A stretch of DNA of 64,000 nt from Actinoplanes italicus (GCF_003001815.1 NZ_PVMZ01000003.1:434001-498000), one strand, 5' to 3'. Shown: positions 44,263-57,019, counted from the first letter of the stretch. The notes: generated by a model not told the origin, from the sequence alone. Translations and numbers: made by a program.

Positions 44263-45741
44263 ATGAGCAGCACCGTTATTGATCGGCCACCGTCCACCGA
44301 ACGTGAGACGGGGCGCTGGTGGGCGCTCGTCGTGCTGGCGCTCGCGCAGCTGATGGTCGTGCTCGACGCCACGATCGTGAACATCGCGCTGCCCACCGCC
44401 CAGGCCGACCTCGGCTTCGACGACCACGGCCGGCAGTGGGTCGTGACCGGCTACGCCCTCGCCTTCGGCAGCCTGCTGCTGCTCGGCGGCCGCCTCTCCG
44501 ACTTCTTCGGCCGCCGGCGGATGTTCGTCATCGGCCTGATCGGTTTCGCCCTCGCGTCGGCCCTCGGCGGCGCCGCCGGCAGCCTCGAGCTGCTGATCGT
44601 CGCCCGCGCCCTGCAGGGCGTCTTCGGCGCGGCGCTGGCCCCGGCCGCCCTCTCGCTGCTCTCCACCACGTTCACCGAGCCCGCCGAGCGCGGCAAGGCG
44701 TTCGGCATCTTCGGCGCCATCTCCGGCGCGGGCGGCGGCATGGGCCTGCTGCTCGGCGGCGTCCTCACCGAGTACGTGTCATGGCGCTGGTGCCTCTACG
44801 TCAACCTGGTCATCGCCGCGATCGCCGTGGCCGGCGCCTTCCTGAAGCTCCGCGACGAGCCGGTCCCCGCCCACGGGAGGATCGACATCCCCGGCACGAT
44901 CACCGCGGTCTCCGGCCTGGTGGCGCTCGTCTACGGCCTGGCCAACGCCGAGACCGACGGCTGGACCGACGCCATGACCCTCGGCCCGATCGTGGCCGGT
45001 CTGGTCCTGCTCACCGTGTTCGTGCTGATCGAGCGCCGGGTCGAGCACCCGCTGCTGCCGCTGCGCGTCGTCCTCGACCGCAACCGTGGCGGCTCCTACG
45101 CCTCCATCGCGATCGCGGGCGCCGGCATGTTCGGCATCTTCCTGTTCCTCACCTACTACCTGGCCGGCATCCTCGGCTTCACCCCGATCAGGACCGGTCT
45201 CGCGTTCCTGCCGATGCTCGGCGCCGTGATGCTCACCGCCACCACCGCGGGCTCGATGCTGGCCCCGAAGATCGGCCCGCGCCCGCTGGTCCCGGTCGGT
45301 GCCCTGGTCGCGGCGGCCGGCATGGTCCTGATGACCCGCCTCCAGCTCGATTCGTCGTACGCCACCGATGTTCTTCCCGCCCTGATCGTCATCGGGCTCG
45401 GACTGGGCCTCGTCTTCGCGCCCACCCAGAACGCCGCCACCTCCGGCGTCGAACACGGTGACGCCGGTGTGGCCTCCGCGATGATCAACACGGTGCAGCA
45501 GATCGGCGGCTCCATCGGGACCGCGCTGCTCAGCTCGTTCGCCGCCAGCGCCGCCTCGGACTACATGGTCGGCAAGACGCCGTCCCAGCTGGTCCAGGCC
45601 CAGGCCGCGATCGAGAGCTACCACACCGTCTTCTGGTGGTCGGCCGGCTTCTTCGTCCTCGCCGCCGTGGTCGCCGCGGTGCTGTTCCGCACCGGCCCGC
45701 TCGACGTCGATCCCGACGCCCCGCGCGCCATGGCCCACTGA
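44263..45741 (+). CDS. DHA2-family (EmrB/QacA-type) MFS drug exporter
   Basis: 492 residues with about fourteen helices. LDATIVNIALPTAQADLGF (motif D1), GGRLSDFFGRRRMF (motif A) and GAISGAGGGMGLLLGGVLTEYVSWRW (motif C) mark the DHA2 antiporters. Expels hydrophobic or cationic drugs in proton antiport; the actual substrate is unknown. Regulated, presumably, by the divergent TetR. Confidence 0.94.
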   Translation: MSSTVIDRPPSTERETGRWWALVVLALAQLMVVLDATIVNIALPTAQADLGFDDHGRQWVVTGYALAFGSLLLLGGRLSDFFGRRRMFVIGLIGFALASALGGAAGSLELLIVARALQGVFGAALAPAALSLLSTTFTEPAERGKAFGIFGAISGAGGGMGLLLGGVLTEYVSWRWCLYVNLVIAAIAVAGAFLKLRDEPVPAHGRIDIPGTITAVSGLVALVYGLANAETDGWTDAMTLGPIVAGLVLLTVFVLIERRVEHPLLPLRVVLDRNRGGSYASIAIAGAGMFGIFLFLTYYLAGILGFTPIRTGLAFLPMLGAVMLTATTAGSMLAPKIGPRPLVPVGALVAAAGMVLMTRLQLDSSYATDVLPALIVIGLGLGLVFAPTQNAATSGVEHGDAGVASAMINTVQQIGGSIGTALLSSFAASAASDYMVGKTPSQLVQAQAAIESYHTVFWWSAGFFVLAAVVAAVLFRTGPLDVDPDAPRAMAH

Positions 45742-46062
45742 TCTCTCAGCACTATCGGCGACCCGGAAAGCCATCGGGTCAGGGTCTCTGACGGACCCGC
45801 GAGCCGTACCTGAGCCACCTGACGGCAGGGAGATTCCATGGCTGGGGTACGGCTCGCGAGGCTGTTCCGCTTCGGTTACGGCCGGATCGGCCGTAACCCG
45901 GCGGAGCCCGGCCGTGGAAGGGGCCCCGGACGCGCACCTCGTCCGAGGTTTCGGCCTGCTTTGCCGTACGCACGGATGCCCTTGAAGTTGATCTTGCTGG
46001 TGTTTGGCCGCCCGTTCCGAGGAAAGGAGGCGAGGGGAACGAACACGGCCGAGGAGGACGAG
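45742..46062. other. 321-base gap rich in inverted repeats
   Basis: No gene called. It holds three hairpins: 45775-45799 (GGGTCAG / CTGACGGACCC, probable terminator of the MFS gene), 45798-45858 (13-bp perfect arms CGCGAGCCGTACC and GGTACGGCTCGCG, 35 bases apart), and 45874-45898 (GGTTACGGCCG / CGGCCGTAACC, loop GAT). An open frame from ATG 45838 continues into the next gene but has low GC at third positions and no family match, so it is not used as the start. Confidence 0.6.
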
Positions 46063-46560
46063 ATGACCGCGACGGAGCAGGAACAGCGCGAGAAGGTCAG
46101 GGCGATGGTGGCGGACGCGAGGATCGCCATGCTGACCTCGATGACCGGAAGCGGTAAGCACGTGAGCCGCCCGATGGCCGTGCAGGACGTGGAGTTCGAC
46201 GGCGATCTGTGGTTCTTCACCTACGCCGATTCCGATCTGGTCGAGCAGATCGGTACGCACCCCGAGGTCAACGTCGCCTTCACTGACCAGAAGCACAACA
46301 ACTGGATCTCCATCTCGGGCGCGGCCGTGCGGGTCGACGACCGGGCGCAGGCGGAGCGCCTGTGGAACCCGCTCCTCAAGGCGTGGTTCCCGGACGGGCT
46401 GGACACGCCGAACCTGACGCTGGTCAAGGTGCACGCGGACACCGCCGAGTACTGGGAGGCGGCGCACAGTTCGAAGGTGGTCACGCTCCTCGGGTACGCC
46501 AAGGCCGCCGTTACCGGAAAGACGCCCGACGCTGGCGAGAACGAAACCGTCAGGCTTTAG
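46063..46560 (+). CDS. PNPOx-like FMN-binding protein (general stress protein 26-like)
   Basis: 165 residues of the split-barrel flavin fold: MVADARIAMLTSMTGSGKHVSRPMAVQDVEFDGDLWFFT binds FMN, followed by KHNNWISISGAAVRV and a C-terminal helix. Related to pyridoxamine-phosphate-oxidase-like stress proteins of unknown substrate. ATG 46063 has GAGGAGG five bases upstream. It precedes pfkA by 141 bases, no clear operon. Confidence 0.88.
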   Translation: MTATEQEQREKVRAMVADARIAMLTSMTGSGKHVSRPMAVQDVEFDGDLWFFTYADSDLVEQIGTHPEVNVAFTDQKHNNWISISGAAVRVDDRAQAERLWNPLLKAWFPDGLDTPNLTLVKVHADTAEYWEAAHSSKVVTLLGYAKAAVTGKTPDAGENETVRL

Positions 46561-46701
46561 TGGGCCGCGTTCCACCTGGATCAGGGTGGCGACTACAGTT
46601 CGGTTGCGGCCCGCCCCGGGCCGGCAACGCTGCCGACGAAATCGTCCCTGGGGCCTCGACGGGCTATCCGCATCTCGCTACCCGATCCAGGGGGAAGAAA
46701 A

Positions 46702-47730
46702 ATGCGTATCGGCGTGCTCACCGGTGGCGGCGACTGCCCCGGTCTCAACGCGGTCATCCGTGCCGTCGTCCGTAAGGGCGTGTCCGCTTACGGTCACGAG
46801 TTCGTCGGGTTCCGTGACGGCTGGAAGGGCCCGCTCGAGGGTCTGACGAAGCCGCTCGGCATCGCCGAGGTCCGTGGCATCCTGCCCCGCGGCGGCACCA
46901 TCCTGGGCTCCTCCCGCACCAACCCGTTCAAGATCGAGAACGGTGTGGAGAAGATCAAGGCGAACCTGGCCGAGATGGGCGTCGACGCGCTCGTCGCGAT
47001 CGGCGGCGAGGACACCCTCGGCGTCGCCACCAAGCTGTCCGAGCTGGGCGTCAACGTGGTCGGCGTGCCGAAGACCATCGACAACGACCTGAACGGCACC
47101 GACTACACCTTCGGCTTCGACACCGCGGTCAACATCGCGATGGAGGCCATCGACCGGCTGCACACCACCGCCGAGTCGCACCACCGCACCCTGGTCGTCG
47201 AGGTCATGGGCCGCCACGCCGGCTGGATCGCGCTGCACGCCGGCCTCGCCGGTGGCGCCAACGTCATCCTGCTGCCGGAGCGCCAGTTCGACGTGGAGCA
47301 GGTCGCCACCTACGTGACCAAGCGGTTCCAGGTCGAGTACGCGCCGATCGTCGTCGTCGCCGAGGGCGCTCAGCCGCTCGACGGCCAGATGGTCCTGCAC
47401 AACCAGGAGCTCGACAGCTTCGGCCACGTCCGCCTCGGCGGCATCGGCCAGTGGCTCGCCGAGCAGCTCGAGGAGAAGACCGGCAAGGAGGCCCGCACGG
47501 TCGTCCTCGGTCACATCCAGCGCGGTGGCACCCCGACCGCGTTCGACCGGGTGCTCTCCACCCGTTTCGGTCTGCAGGCGATCGACGCCGTCAACGAGGG
47601 CGACTTCGGCAAGATGGTGGCGCTGCGCGGCACCGACGTGGTCCGGATCCCGCTCATCGAGGGCACCGGCGAGCTGAAGACCGTTCCGATCGAGCGTTAC
47701 GAAGAGGCCGAGGTCTTCTTCGGCAGCTGA
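46702..47730 (+). CDS. pfkA: 6-phosphofructokinase with PPi-type signature
   Basis: 342 residues. GVLTGGGDCPGLNAVIR, the catalytic PKTIDNDL (Asp127, Asp129) and VEVMGRHAGWIA are standard. The donor-site motif is GGEDT with Asp104, and residue 124 is Lys; ATP enzymes usually have Gly104 (GGDGS). Asp104 plus Lys124 is the signature known for pyrophosphate-dependent enzymes such as that of Amycolatopsis. The donor is thus probably PPi, which would make the step reversible; this needs assay. Confidence 0.93.
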   Translation: MRIGVLTGGGDCPGLNAVIRAVVRKGVSAYGHEFVGFRDGWKGPLEGLTKPLGIAEVRGILPRGGTILGSSRTNPFKIENGVEKIKANLAEMGVDALVAIGGEDTLGVATKLSELGVNVVGVPKTIDNDLNGTDYTFGFDTAVNIAMEAIDRLHTTAESHHRTLVVEVMGRHAGWIALHAGLAGGANVILLPERQFDVEQVATYVTKRFQVEYAPIVVVAEGAQPLDGQMVLHNQELDSFGHVRLGGIGQWLAEQLEEKTGKEARTVVLGHIQRGGTPTAFDRVLSTRFGLQAIDAVNEGDFGKMVALRGTDVVRIPLIEGTGELKTVPIERYEEAEVFFGS

Positions 47731-47807
47731 TCTGCCATCGTGATGCCGGGGCCCGCGACCGTGCGCCCCGGCATCCGTGTGCCCGCTTCCGGACAGAGGA
47801 GTCTGCG

Positions 47808-48620
47808 TTGTCCAAGCACACCGTCGCGGTCCTGGGGACCGGCAAGATGGGTGAACTCGTCATCTCCGGCCTGCTCCGGTCCGGCTGGCCCGCCGACCGG
47901 CTGCTGGCCACCGCCCGCAGGCCGGCCCGCCGCGCCGAGCTGGCCGAGCGTCACGGCGTGCGGGTCGTCGACAACGTCACCGCCGCAGGCGAGGCGGACG
48001 TCCTCGCGATCGGGGTCAAGCCGCAGGATGCCGGGACCCTCCTCGACGAGATCGGCGGGCAGGTCTCCGCCGGCACACTCGTCGTGTCGCTCTGCGCCGG
48101 CCTGCCCACCGGATTCTTCGCGTCGCGGCTGCCCGAGGGCACACCGGTGATCCGGGTCATGACGAACACGCCCGCCCTGGTCGACCAGGCGATGACGGCG
48201 ATCTCGGCGGGTCCGCACGCCACCGACGAGCACCTGGCCCTCGCCGAGGCGATGTTCCAGCCGCTCGGCGCCACCGTCCGGGTTCCGGAGTACCAGCAGG
48301 ACGCCGTGACGGCGCTCTCCGGGTCCGGGCCTGCCTACTTCTACCTGATGGTCGAGGCGATGATCGACGCCGGTGTCCTGCTCGGGCTGCCGCGTCAGAC
48401 CGCCCACGAGCTGGTCGTGCAGACCGCGATCGGGTCGGCGACCATGCTGCGTGACTCCGGCGAGCACCCGGTGAAGCTCCGCGAGGCGGTCACGTCCCCG
48501 GCCGGGACGACGGCCGCCGCCCTCCGCGAACTCGAGAACCACGGCATCCGTGCGGCGCTGCTGGACGCCCTCTCGGCCGCCCGCGATCGGGCCCGCGAGC
48601 TGGCCGGCCAGGCCCGCTGA
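47808..48620 (+). CDS. proC: Pyrroline-5-carboxylate reductase
   Basis: Final step of proline synthesis. 270 residues: N-terminal Rossmann AVLGTGKMGELVISGLL, IGVKPQD, VIRVMTNTPALV, and the C-terminal signature TALSGSGPAYFYLMVEAMIDAGV ending PAGTTAAAL (P5C binding). TTG start at 47808 with AGAGGAG six bases upstream. Family length about 270. Confidence 0.95.
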   Translation: MSKHTVAVLGTGKMGELVISGLLRSGWPADRLLATARRPARRAELAERHGVRVVDNVTAAGEADVLAIGVKPQDAGTLLDEIGGQVSAGTLVVSLCAGLPTGFFASRLPEGTPVIRVMTNTPALVDQAMTAISAGPHATDEHLALAEAMFQPLGATVRVPEYQQDAVTALSGSGPAYFYLMVEAMIDAGVLLGLPRQTAHELVVQTAIGSATMLRDSGEHPVKLREAVTSPAGTTAAALRELENHGIRAALLDALSAARDRARELAGQAR

Positions 48621-48646
48621 AACCGTGCGACGGTAGGCGTACCGGA

Positions 48647-49324
48647 TCAGTAATAGATGGCGATCTTGCTGCCGTTCTCTTCCTCAGGTGGGCTCGGATG
48701 GCTCAGAGCCGACCCCGTGGCGACGCGGTGGGCCGTCCAGGCGACGGCGGCCGCGTCGAGGATGTCGTCGGGTGGCGCCTGCCCGGCCGGTCCCAGCTTG
48801 TCCGGCAGGATGATGCCGTTGCGGGCGAGCAGCTCCCGGCGGCGGGTCTGACCGCTCCAGGTCTTCTTGGCGTGCGCCAGCGGCTCGCCGGCCATGGTGC
48901 GGAACGACACCTCGGGGTGGGCCTCGAAGAGCAGGCCGGGATGGCGTTCCCAGATCGCGTTGGCCTCGAGCAGTTTGGGGCGTAGCGCCCACGACTGGCG
49001 GCTCAGCCCGGCGCCGGTCAGCTCGCGGCAGAGCCGGTTGGCGGAGGCGAAGTCGGACTCCTGCCAGACCGCTCGCGGCGGGACCCGGAACACGCTGCCG
49101 CGGCGCGGGCCGAGCTGGTCGGCGGCGAGGGTGTCGGCGGCCCGCCAGCGGTCCGGCAGCATGCCGAGGGGGATGTCCACGCCGATCACCGCGGCGCCGG
49201 AGCTGCCCGCGACGATCTCGTAGAGGGTGGAGGCGAGAACTGCGCGGCCGAAGACGCCGTCGCGCAGCTCGACACCGACCCAGCCCAACGCGTACGCATC
49301 GACCCCGATGACGTGAATTGCCAT
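48647..49324 (-). CDS. DUF429 protein (predicted RNase H-like fold)
   Basis: 225 residues. VIGVDAYALGWVGVEL at the start, VIGVDIPLGM, RGSVFRVPPRAVW and FEAHPEVSF are DUF429 features; the acidic residues (Asp8, Asp50, Asp of DDILDAAAVAW) would fit an RNase H-like active site. Function is not established in the family. ATG 49324 overlaps the stop of a 27-codon ORF upstream by one base. Confidence 0.83.
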   Translation of the reverse strand: MAIHVIGVDAYALGWVGVELRDGVFGRAVLASTLYEIVAGSSGAAVIGVDIPLGMLPDRWRAADTLAADQLGPRRGSVFRVPPRAVWQESDFASANRLCRELTGAGLSRQSWALRPKLLEANAIWERHPGLLFEAHPEVSFRTMAGEPLAHAKKTWSGQTRRRELLARNGIILPDKLGPAGQAPPDDILDAAAVAWTAHRVATGSALSHPSPPEEENGSKIAIYY

Positions 49325-49407
49325 CAGCGAACGACCCGGCCGCGGCCGGGGTCCATTTCGGTCGCGCCACCGGTGGGGGCGCCGATGGTGACGTCGAAAA
49401 CGGTCAT
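49324..49407 (-). CDS. Possible 27-aa leader ORF upstream of the DUF429 gene
   Basis: ATG 49407 opens 27 codons (MTVFDVTIGAPTGG..., ending VVR) whose TGA overlaps the DUF429 ATG (TGATG). Third positions are GC-rich as in real genes. No ribosome-binding site better than GGAAGAC... was seen (GTCTTCC on the + strand). It might be a small translated leader or a chance frame. Confidence 0.3.
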   Translation of the reverse strand: MTVFDVTIGAPTGGATEMDPGRGRVVR

Positions 49408-49545
49408 GACGGAAGACTACTGGTTGTGTCCGGCTGATTGCACCCTGTCGTGACGTGGCCGACCACGTTAAACAACCTTAAAAGCTGTTCACCTGGCTTG
49501 ACTGTTGTTAATCGATGTGACTACCGTCTCTTCATCCCTCGCTTT

Positions 49546-49556
49546 GGAAAGTTTCC
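49546..49556. promoter_or_regulatory. GGAAAGTTTCC palindrome upstream of chitinase
   Basis: Perfect 5-1-5 inverted repeat, followed by TAAC, 24 bases before the chitinase start and thus in the leader or promoter. Its AT-rich setting (49460-49570) is unusual for the window. A regulator is not identified. Confidence 0.4.
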
Positions 49557-49579
49557 TAACTGTTTGAGGAGACACCCCC

Positions 49580-51055
<1,476 letters not shown>

Positions 51056-51068
51056 TCCGCCTGAGTAG

Positions 51069-53544
<2,476 letters not shown>

Positions 53545-53606
53545 CCTTTATTGCACCACGGGAATCCTGTGGGCCCGGCCGGGGGCGACCGATACGTATC
53601 CCCGCT

Positions 53607-55097
53607 ATGGCCTACACATCCCGAGCCCACAGGGCAAAAGCACTGGCCGCCGCTGTCGCCGTCGCGGCCACCGTCGTTCAGCCGTCCGCCGCTTTCTCGG
53701 CGGGCTCCCCGCTAGGGTCGGCCTCCGGGTCGATCCGGGCGGTCTCGGCCGTCCCGGTCGTGCAGAGCCTCACCCCCGCGGTGGGCTCGGTCGAGGGCGG
53801 CACGGCCGTGACCGTCATCGGATCCGGGTTCACCACTCTGGACCGTACGAACCCGGACGCCGTGAAGTTCGGTGATCTCCCGGCGGCCCGGCTCATGGTC
53901 GTGAGTGACACCAAGCTGGTCGCCGTCGCTCCCGCCCGGACCGCCGGCAACGTGCAGGTCACCGTCGTCAACGCCAACGGCCCGAGCGTGAGCCGGACCG
54001 CCTCGTTCGGTTACCGGGCGGCGCTGGCCGCGGCGTTCGAGGCCATCACGACGACCGCCACCGGAGGCGTCCAGATCCCCGTCGACGTCGTCGGCGGTGG
54101 TGCCGGCGCGACGTCGGCGGAGTTCACCACCCTGAAGATCACCGCCCTCGTCGGTGACGTCGCCGCCAAGGTGACCTGGGTGAGTTCCGAACGGGTGAAG
54201 GTCACCCTCCCGGCCACCACGAAACTGGGTTCCTTCCCGCTGCGGCTGGTGCAGGGCGGTTTCGCCGGGCCGCAGTCCGACGCGACCGTGACATACCTGC
54301 CCGGCATCACGTCGGTGACGCCCTCCGGGGTCGGCACCGAGGGCGGGGACCTCGTGAAGATCGTCGGAGCCGGGTTCGGCACTGTGGACCCGGAGGATCC
54401 GTCCGCGGTCACCTTCGGCGGTGTGCCGGCGGCGGACTTCACCGTCGTCTCGGACACCGTGATCCAGGCGGTCGCCCCGGCGGGCGAGGCCGGATCGGCG
54501 GCTGTCCAGGTCACCACCGCGAGCGGGAGCAACCCCGAGTCGGCGGCGGCCCGGGTGACGTACCTGGGCGCGCTGGGCCTGGACCTCACGGGCGACGTCT
54601 TCGTCCGGGCCGGCGGCGGCAAGCACCTCCTGGCCGTCACCGGTGCCACCCTCGGAGACAACGCCAAGGCCTTCGGCGCCTCGGGCATCAGCCTGCGGCT
54701 GGGCAAGACCAAGCTCACCGCGTCCTGGGTGGACCCGACGCACCTCAGCGTCACCCTGCCGCCCCCGACCGGAGACTCGGTGACCCTGACCCTGCTCAAC
54801 GGCACCGTCAGTGCCGAGGTCACGATCCCGGTGATCCCGGTGATCACCAGCATCTCCTCGGCCACCGACACGATCGCCGGCGGGAAGAAGGTCACCGTCA
54901 AGATCGCCGGTGCGACCACGGCGACGGACTTCCGGTTCGGCTCGGCCGAGGCCACCTGCGAGGGCGACAAGAGTGTGTACGTCTGCGTCGTGCCGCCCGC
55001 CGACGAAGCCGGCCCGGTCTGGGTCCGGTTCACCTCGGGTGACGTGGTGAGCCGTTTCACCGAGACCGCGACCTTCAGCTACTCCGACCTTGACTGA
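53607..55097 (+). CDS. Secreted protein with IPT/TIG-like repeats, first of a pair
   Basis: 496 residues. Signal peptide (about 1-32, LAAAVAVAATVVQPSAAFSA). Two clear IPT/TIG Ig-like units with the signature PAVGSVEGGTAVTVIGSGF and PSGVGTEGGDLVKIVGAGF, each followed by V(K/T)FG..PA and VVSDT. Further beta-rich repeats continue, and a Cys pair (TCEGDK..YVCVVPP) marks the last unit. No cell-wall anchor (LPxTG) is seen. Likely an extracellular or surface protein; role unknown. Paralogous to the next gene. Confidence 0.85.
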   Translation: MAYTSRAHRAKALAAAVAVAATVVQPSAAFSAGSPLGSASGSIRAVSAVPVVQSLTPAVGSVEGGTAVTVIGSGFTTLDRTNPDAVKFGDLPAARLMVVSDTKLVAVAPARTAGNVQVTVVNANGPSVSRTASFGYRAALAAAFEAITTTATGGVQIPVDVVGGGAGATSAEFTTLKITALVGDVAAKVTWVSSERVKVTLPATTKLGSFPLRLVQGGFAGPQSDATVTYLPGITSVTPSGVGTEGGDLVKIVGAGFGTVDPEDPSAVTFGGVPAADFTVVSDTVIQAVAPAGEAGSAAVQVTTASGSNPESAAARVTYLGALGLDLTGDVFVRAGGGKHLLAVTGATLGDNAKAFGASGISLRLGKTKLTASWVDPTHLSVTLPPPTGDSVTLTLLNGTVSAEVTIPVIPVITSISSATDTIAGGKKVTVKIAGATTATDFRFGSAEATCEGDKSVYVCVVPPADEAGPVWVRFTSGDVVSRFTETATFSYSDLD

Positions 55098-55124
55098 GAC
55101 ATGACTCCCGGGAGATTGCACCCC

Positions 55125-56348
55125 ATGGCGACATCGAAGAAGTCCCGTCGGACCGCCGGCCTCGCCGCGATCGCCGTCGTCGCGGCGACCGCCCTCTCCT
55201 CCGAGGTCTCGGCCTTCGCGAACCAGCGGACCGGCGCACTCGCCGACGCGGGCACCCTCGCCGCCGAGTTCGAGGACGGGATCCCGGCCAAGGCGTCCGG
55301 CGGCACCGTCATCCCGGTCACCGTGACCGGTGGCGGCGCCGGTGACACGGCGAAGGCGTTCGGCGCTCTGAGGATCACCGCGAAGATCGGCGGCGTCACA
55401 GCCCCGGTCACGTGGGTCGACGACAGTCACCTCAAGGTCACCGCACCGGCCACCTCGAAGGCGGCCGCCGCGACGATGATCCTGTTCCAGGCCGGCGTGG
55501 CCGGTCCCGAGTCGAGCGCCCGCGTCGGTTACACCCCGGTGGTGAACAGCGTGGCACCGGCGGCGGTGAGCACCGTCGGCGGTGCCACCGTGACGGTGAC
55601 CGGAGCCGGGTTCCTCGGTGTCGACGCCGAGGACCCGTCGTCGGTCACCTTCGGTGACACCAGCGCGACGTCCTTCACCGTGGTCTCGGCAAGCAAGATC
55701 ACGGCGGTGGTACCGGAGGGTGTGAACGGCCCGGCCCCGGTGAGAGTCTCGTCGACCGGCGGCAAGAGCCCGGTCGTCACCGGTAGCAACGTGGCTTACC
55801 GGGCGCCGCTCGGCATCGCCGGCGAACCGGTGGCCAGGATCAGCGGCGGGCCGGCTGTCCTGAAGATCACCGGTGCCGAACTCGGTGACGACGCCAAGGC
55901 CTTCGCCGCCGAACGCGTCACCGTGATGGTCGGCTCCCGGAAGGTGTCGGCCACCTATGTCGACTCCACGCGTCTGCGGGTCACCATGCCGGCCGCCACG
56001 ACCGCCACGGTGCCGGTGAAGGTCGTGCACGACGGCGTCGCGGGTGAGGCCTTCAACGTCACCATGGTCCCGGTCGTGACCAACCTGTCGGCCAAGAGCG
56101 ACTCGATGGCAGGCGGCAAGCGGGTGACCCTCAAGGTGGCCGGACTCAAGATCGACCAGGCCACCGGCTTCAAATTCGGTGAGAACCCGGCCACCTGCGA
56201 GAAGAAGGGCACCGGCACGGCCGTGACCTTCCTCTGCACCGTCCCGCCGGCGGACGCGCCCGGCCCGGTCGCGGTCACCTTCGTCGACGGCGAGGAGCGG
56301 GAGAGCCGGTTCACCGCGGCCGCGTCCTTCGGTTACACCGTCAACTGA
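55125..56348 (+). CDS. Secreted protein with IPT/TIG-like repeats, second of a pair
   Basis: 407 residues from ATG 55125 (GGGAGA nine bases upstream; an in-frame ATG at 55101 is less likely). Signal peptide of about 32 residues (AVVAATALSSEVSAFA). One full IPT/TIG unit (PAAVSTVGGATVTVTGAGF, SVTFGD, VVSASK) and the same flanking beta-rich blocks and final Cys pair (ATCEKKG..FLCTVPP) as the gene before. It lacks the first TIG unit of its neighbour, so it looks like a shortened duplicate. 3' end overlaps the convergent gene by 16 bases. Confidence 0.83.
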   Translation: MATSKKSRRTAGLAAIAVVAATALSSEVSAFANQRTGALADAGTLAAEFEDGIPAKASGGTVIPVTVTGGGAGDTAKAFGALRITAKIGGVTAPVTWVDDSHLKVTAPATSKAAAATMILFQAGVAGPESSARVGYTPVVNSVAPAAVSTVGGATVTVTGAGFLGVDAEDPSSVTFGDTSATSFTVVSASKITAVVPEGVNGPAPVRVSSTGGKSPVVTGSNVAYRAPLGIAGEPVARISGGPAVLKITGAELGDDAKAFAAERVTVMVGSRKVSATYVDSTRLRVTMPAATTATVPVKVVHDGVAGEAFNVTMVPVVTNLSAKSDSMAGGKRVTLKVAGLKIDQATGFKFGENPATCEKKGTGTAVTFLCTVPPADAPGPVAVTFVDGEERESRFTAAASFGYTVN

Positions 56349-57019
56349 AGGGCCCCGACGAAGCCGCGGATGATCGGATGAGGGTCCGTCCCGTCCCCGC
56401 TCAGCTCAGGCTGGAACAGGGTGGCCAGGAAGAACGGGTGGCCGGGCAACTCGGCCACCCGAACGTCCCCGGCCTCGTCGTGACCGGTGAAACGCATCCC
56501 GTGCGCGGCCAGCAGGCCTAGGTGGGCGGAGCCGAGACCGTAACTGCAGTGGTATCTCTCGACGGTCCGGGTGGCACCGAGCAGCCGCTCGATCAGTGAA
56601 TCGGGTGCCAGGGTGACCGCCGCCTGATGCCCGGCCAGCGAGCAGGCCAGCTCGACGATCAGCTCCTCGTCGCCTGCAGGGCCGTACTCCGCGTGCTGGG
56701 CCTCGTGGAAACCGCAGACGTTGCGGGCGAACTCGATCATGGCGTGCTGGAAGCCGCCGCAGGTACCCAGGAATGGGATGCCCTCGGTGCGGGCGGTCCG
56801 CGCCGCGGTCAGGGCGCCCTCGACACTGCGATAGGGACTGCCCGGGATCAGCCAGATCCCGTCGAACCCCTTCAGCGCCGCCGGCTCCTCCGCGTCCGGC
56901 GTCGGGACCCAGTAGACGTCCAGATCCTGGTCCTCGCGGAGCGCGTCGAGGAGAACGGGAATGCGGGCGTGGGCGCGAACGGCCGGTGACCGATCGCCGA
57001 CCAGGGCGATTCTCAACAT
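56333..57019 (-). CDS. CTP-synthase C-terminal-related amidotransferase-like protein
   Basis: 228 residues, the glutamine-amidotransferase domain of CTP synthase as a separate protein: WLIPGSPYRS, nucleophile Cys87 in FLGTCGGFQ, YHCSYGL, and HPFFLATLFQPE where the catalytic His-x-Glu of true GATases would be FHPE. The His is Gln, as is usual in this family. No synthetase part exists here, so it cannot make CTP. Role unknown. Divergent from a LysR gene. ATG 57019. Confidence 0.85.
   Translation of the reverse strand: MLRIALVGDRSPAVRAHARIPVLLDALREDQDLDVYWVPTPDAEEPAALKGFDGIWLIPGSPYRSVEGALTAARTARTEGIPFLGTCGGFQHAMIEFARNVCGFHEAQHAEYGPAGDEELIVELACSLAGHQAAVTLAPDSLIERLLGATRTVERYHCSYGLGSAHLGLLAAHGMRFTGHDEAGDVRVAELPGHPFFLATLFQPELSGDGTDPHPIIRGFVGALQLTV

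Noticed and set aside
45838..46062. N-terminal extension of the PNPOx-like protein
   Set aside because: Has a weak ribosome site, but third-position GC is low, the sequence crosses two hairpins and the family begins at the internal ATG with a strong site.
53712..56030. 772-codon minus-strand open frame
   Set aside because: Complement of two clear secreted-protein genes with signal peptides; typical long antisense frame in high-GC DNA.
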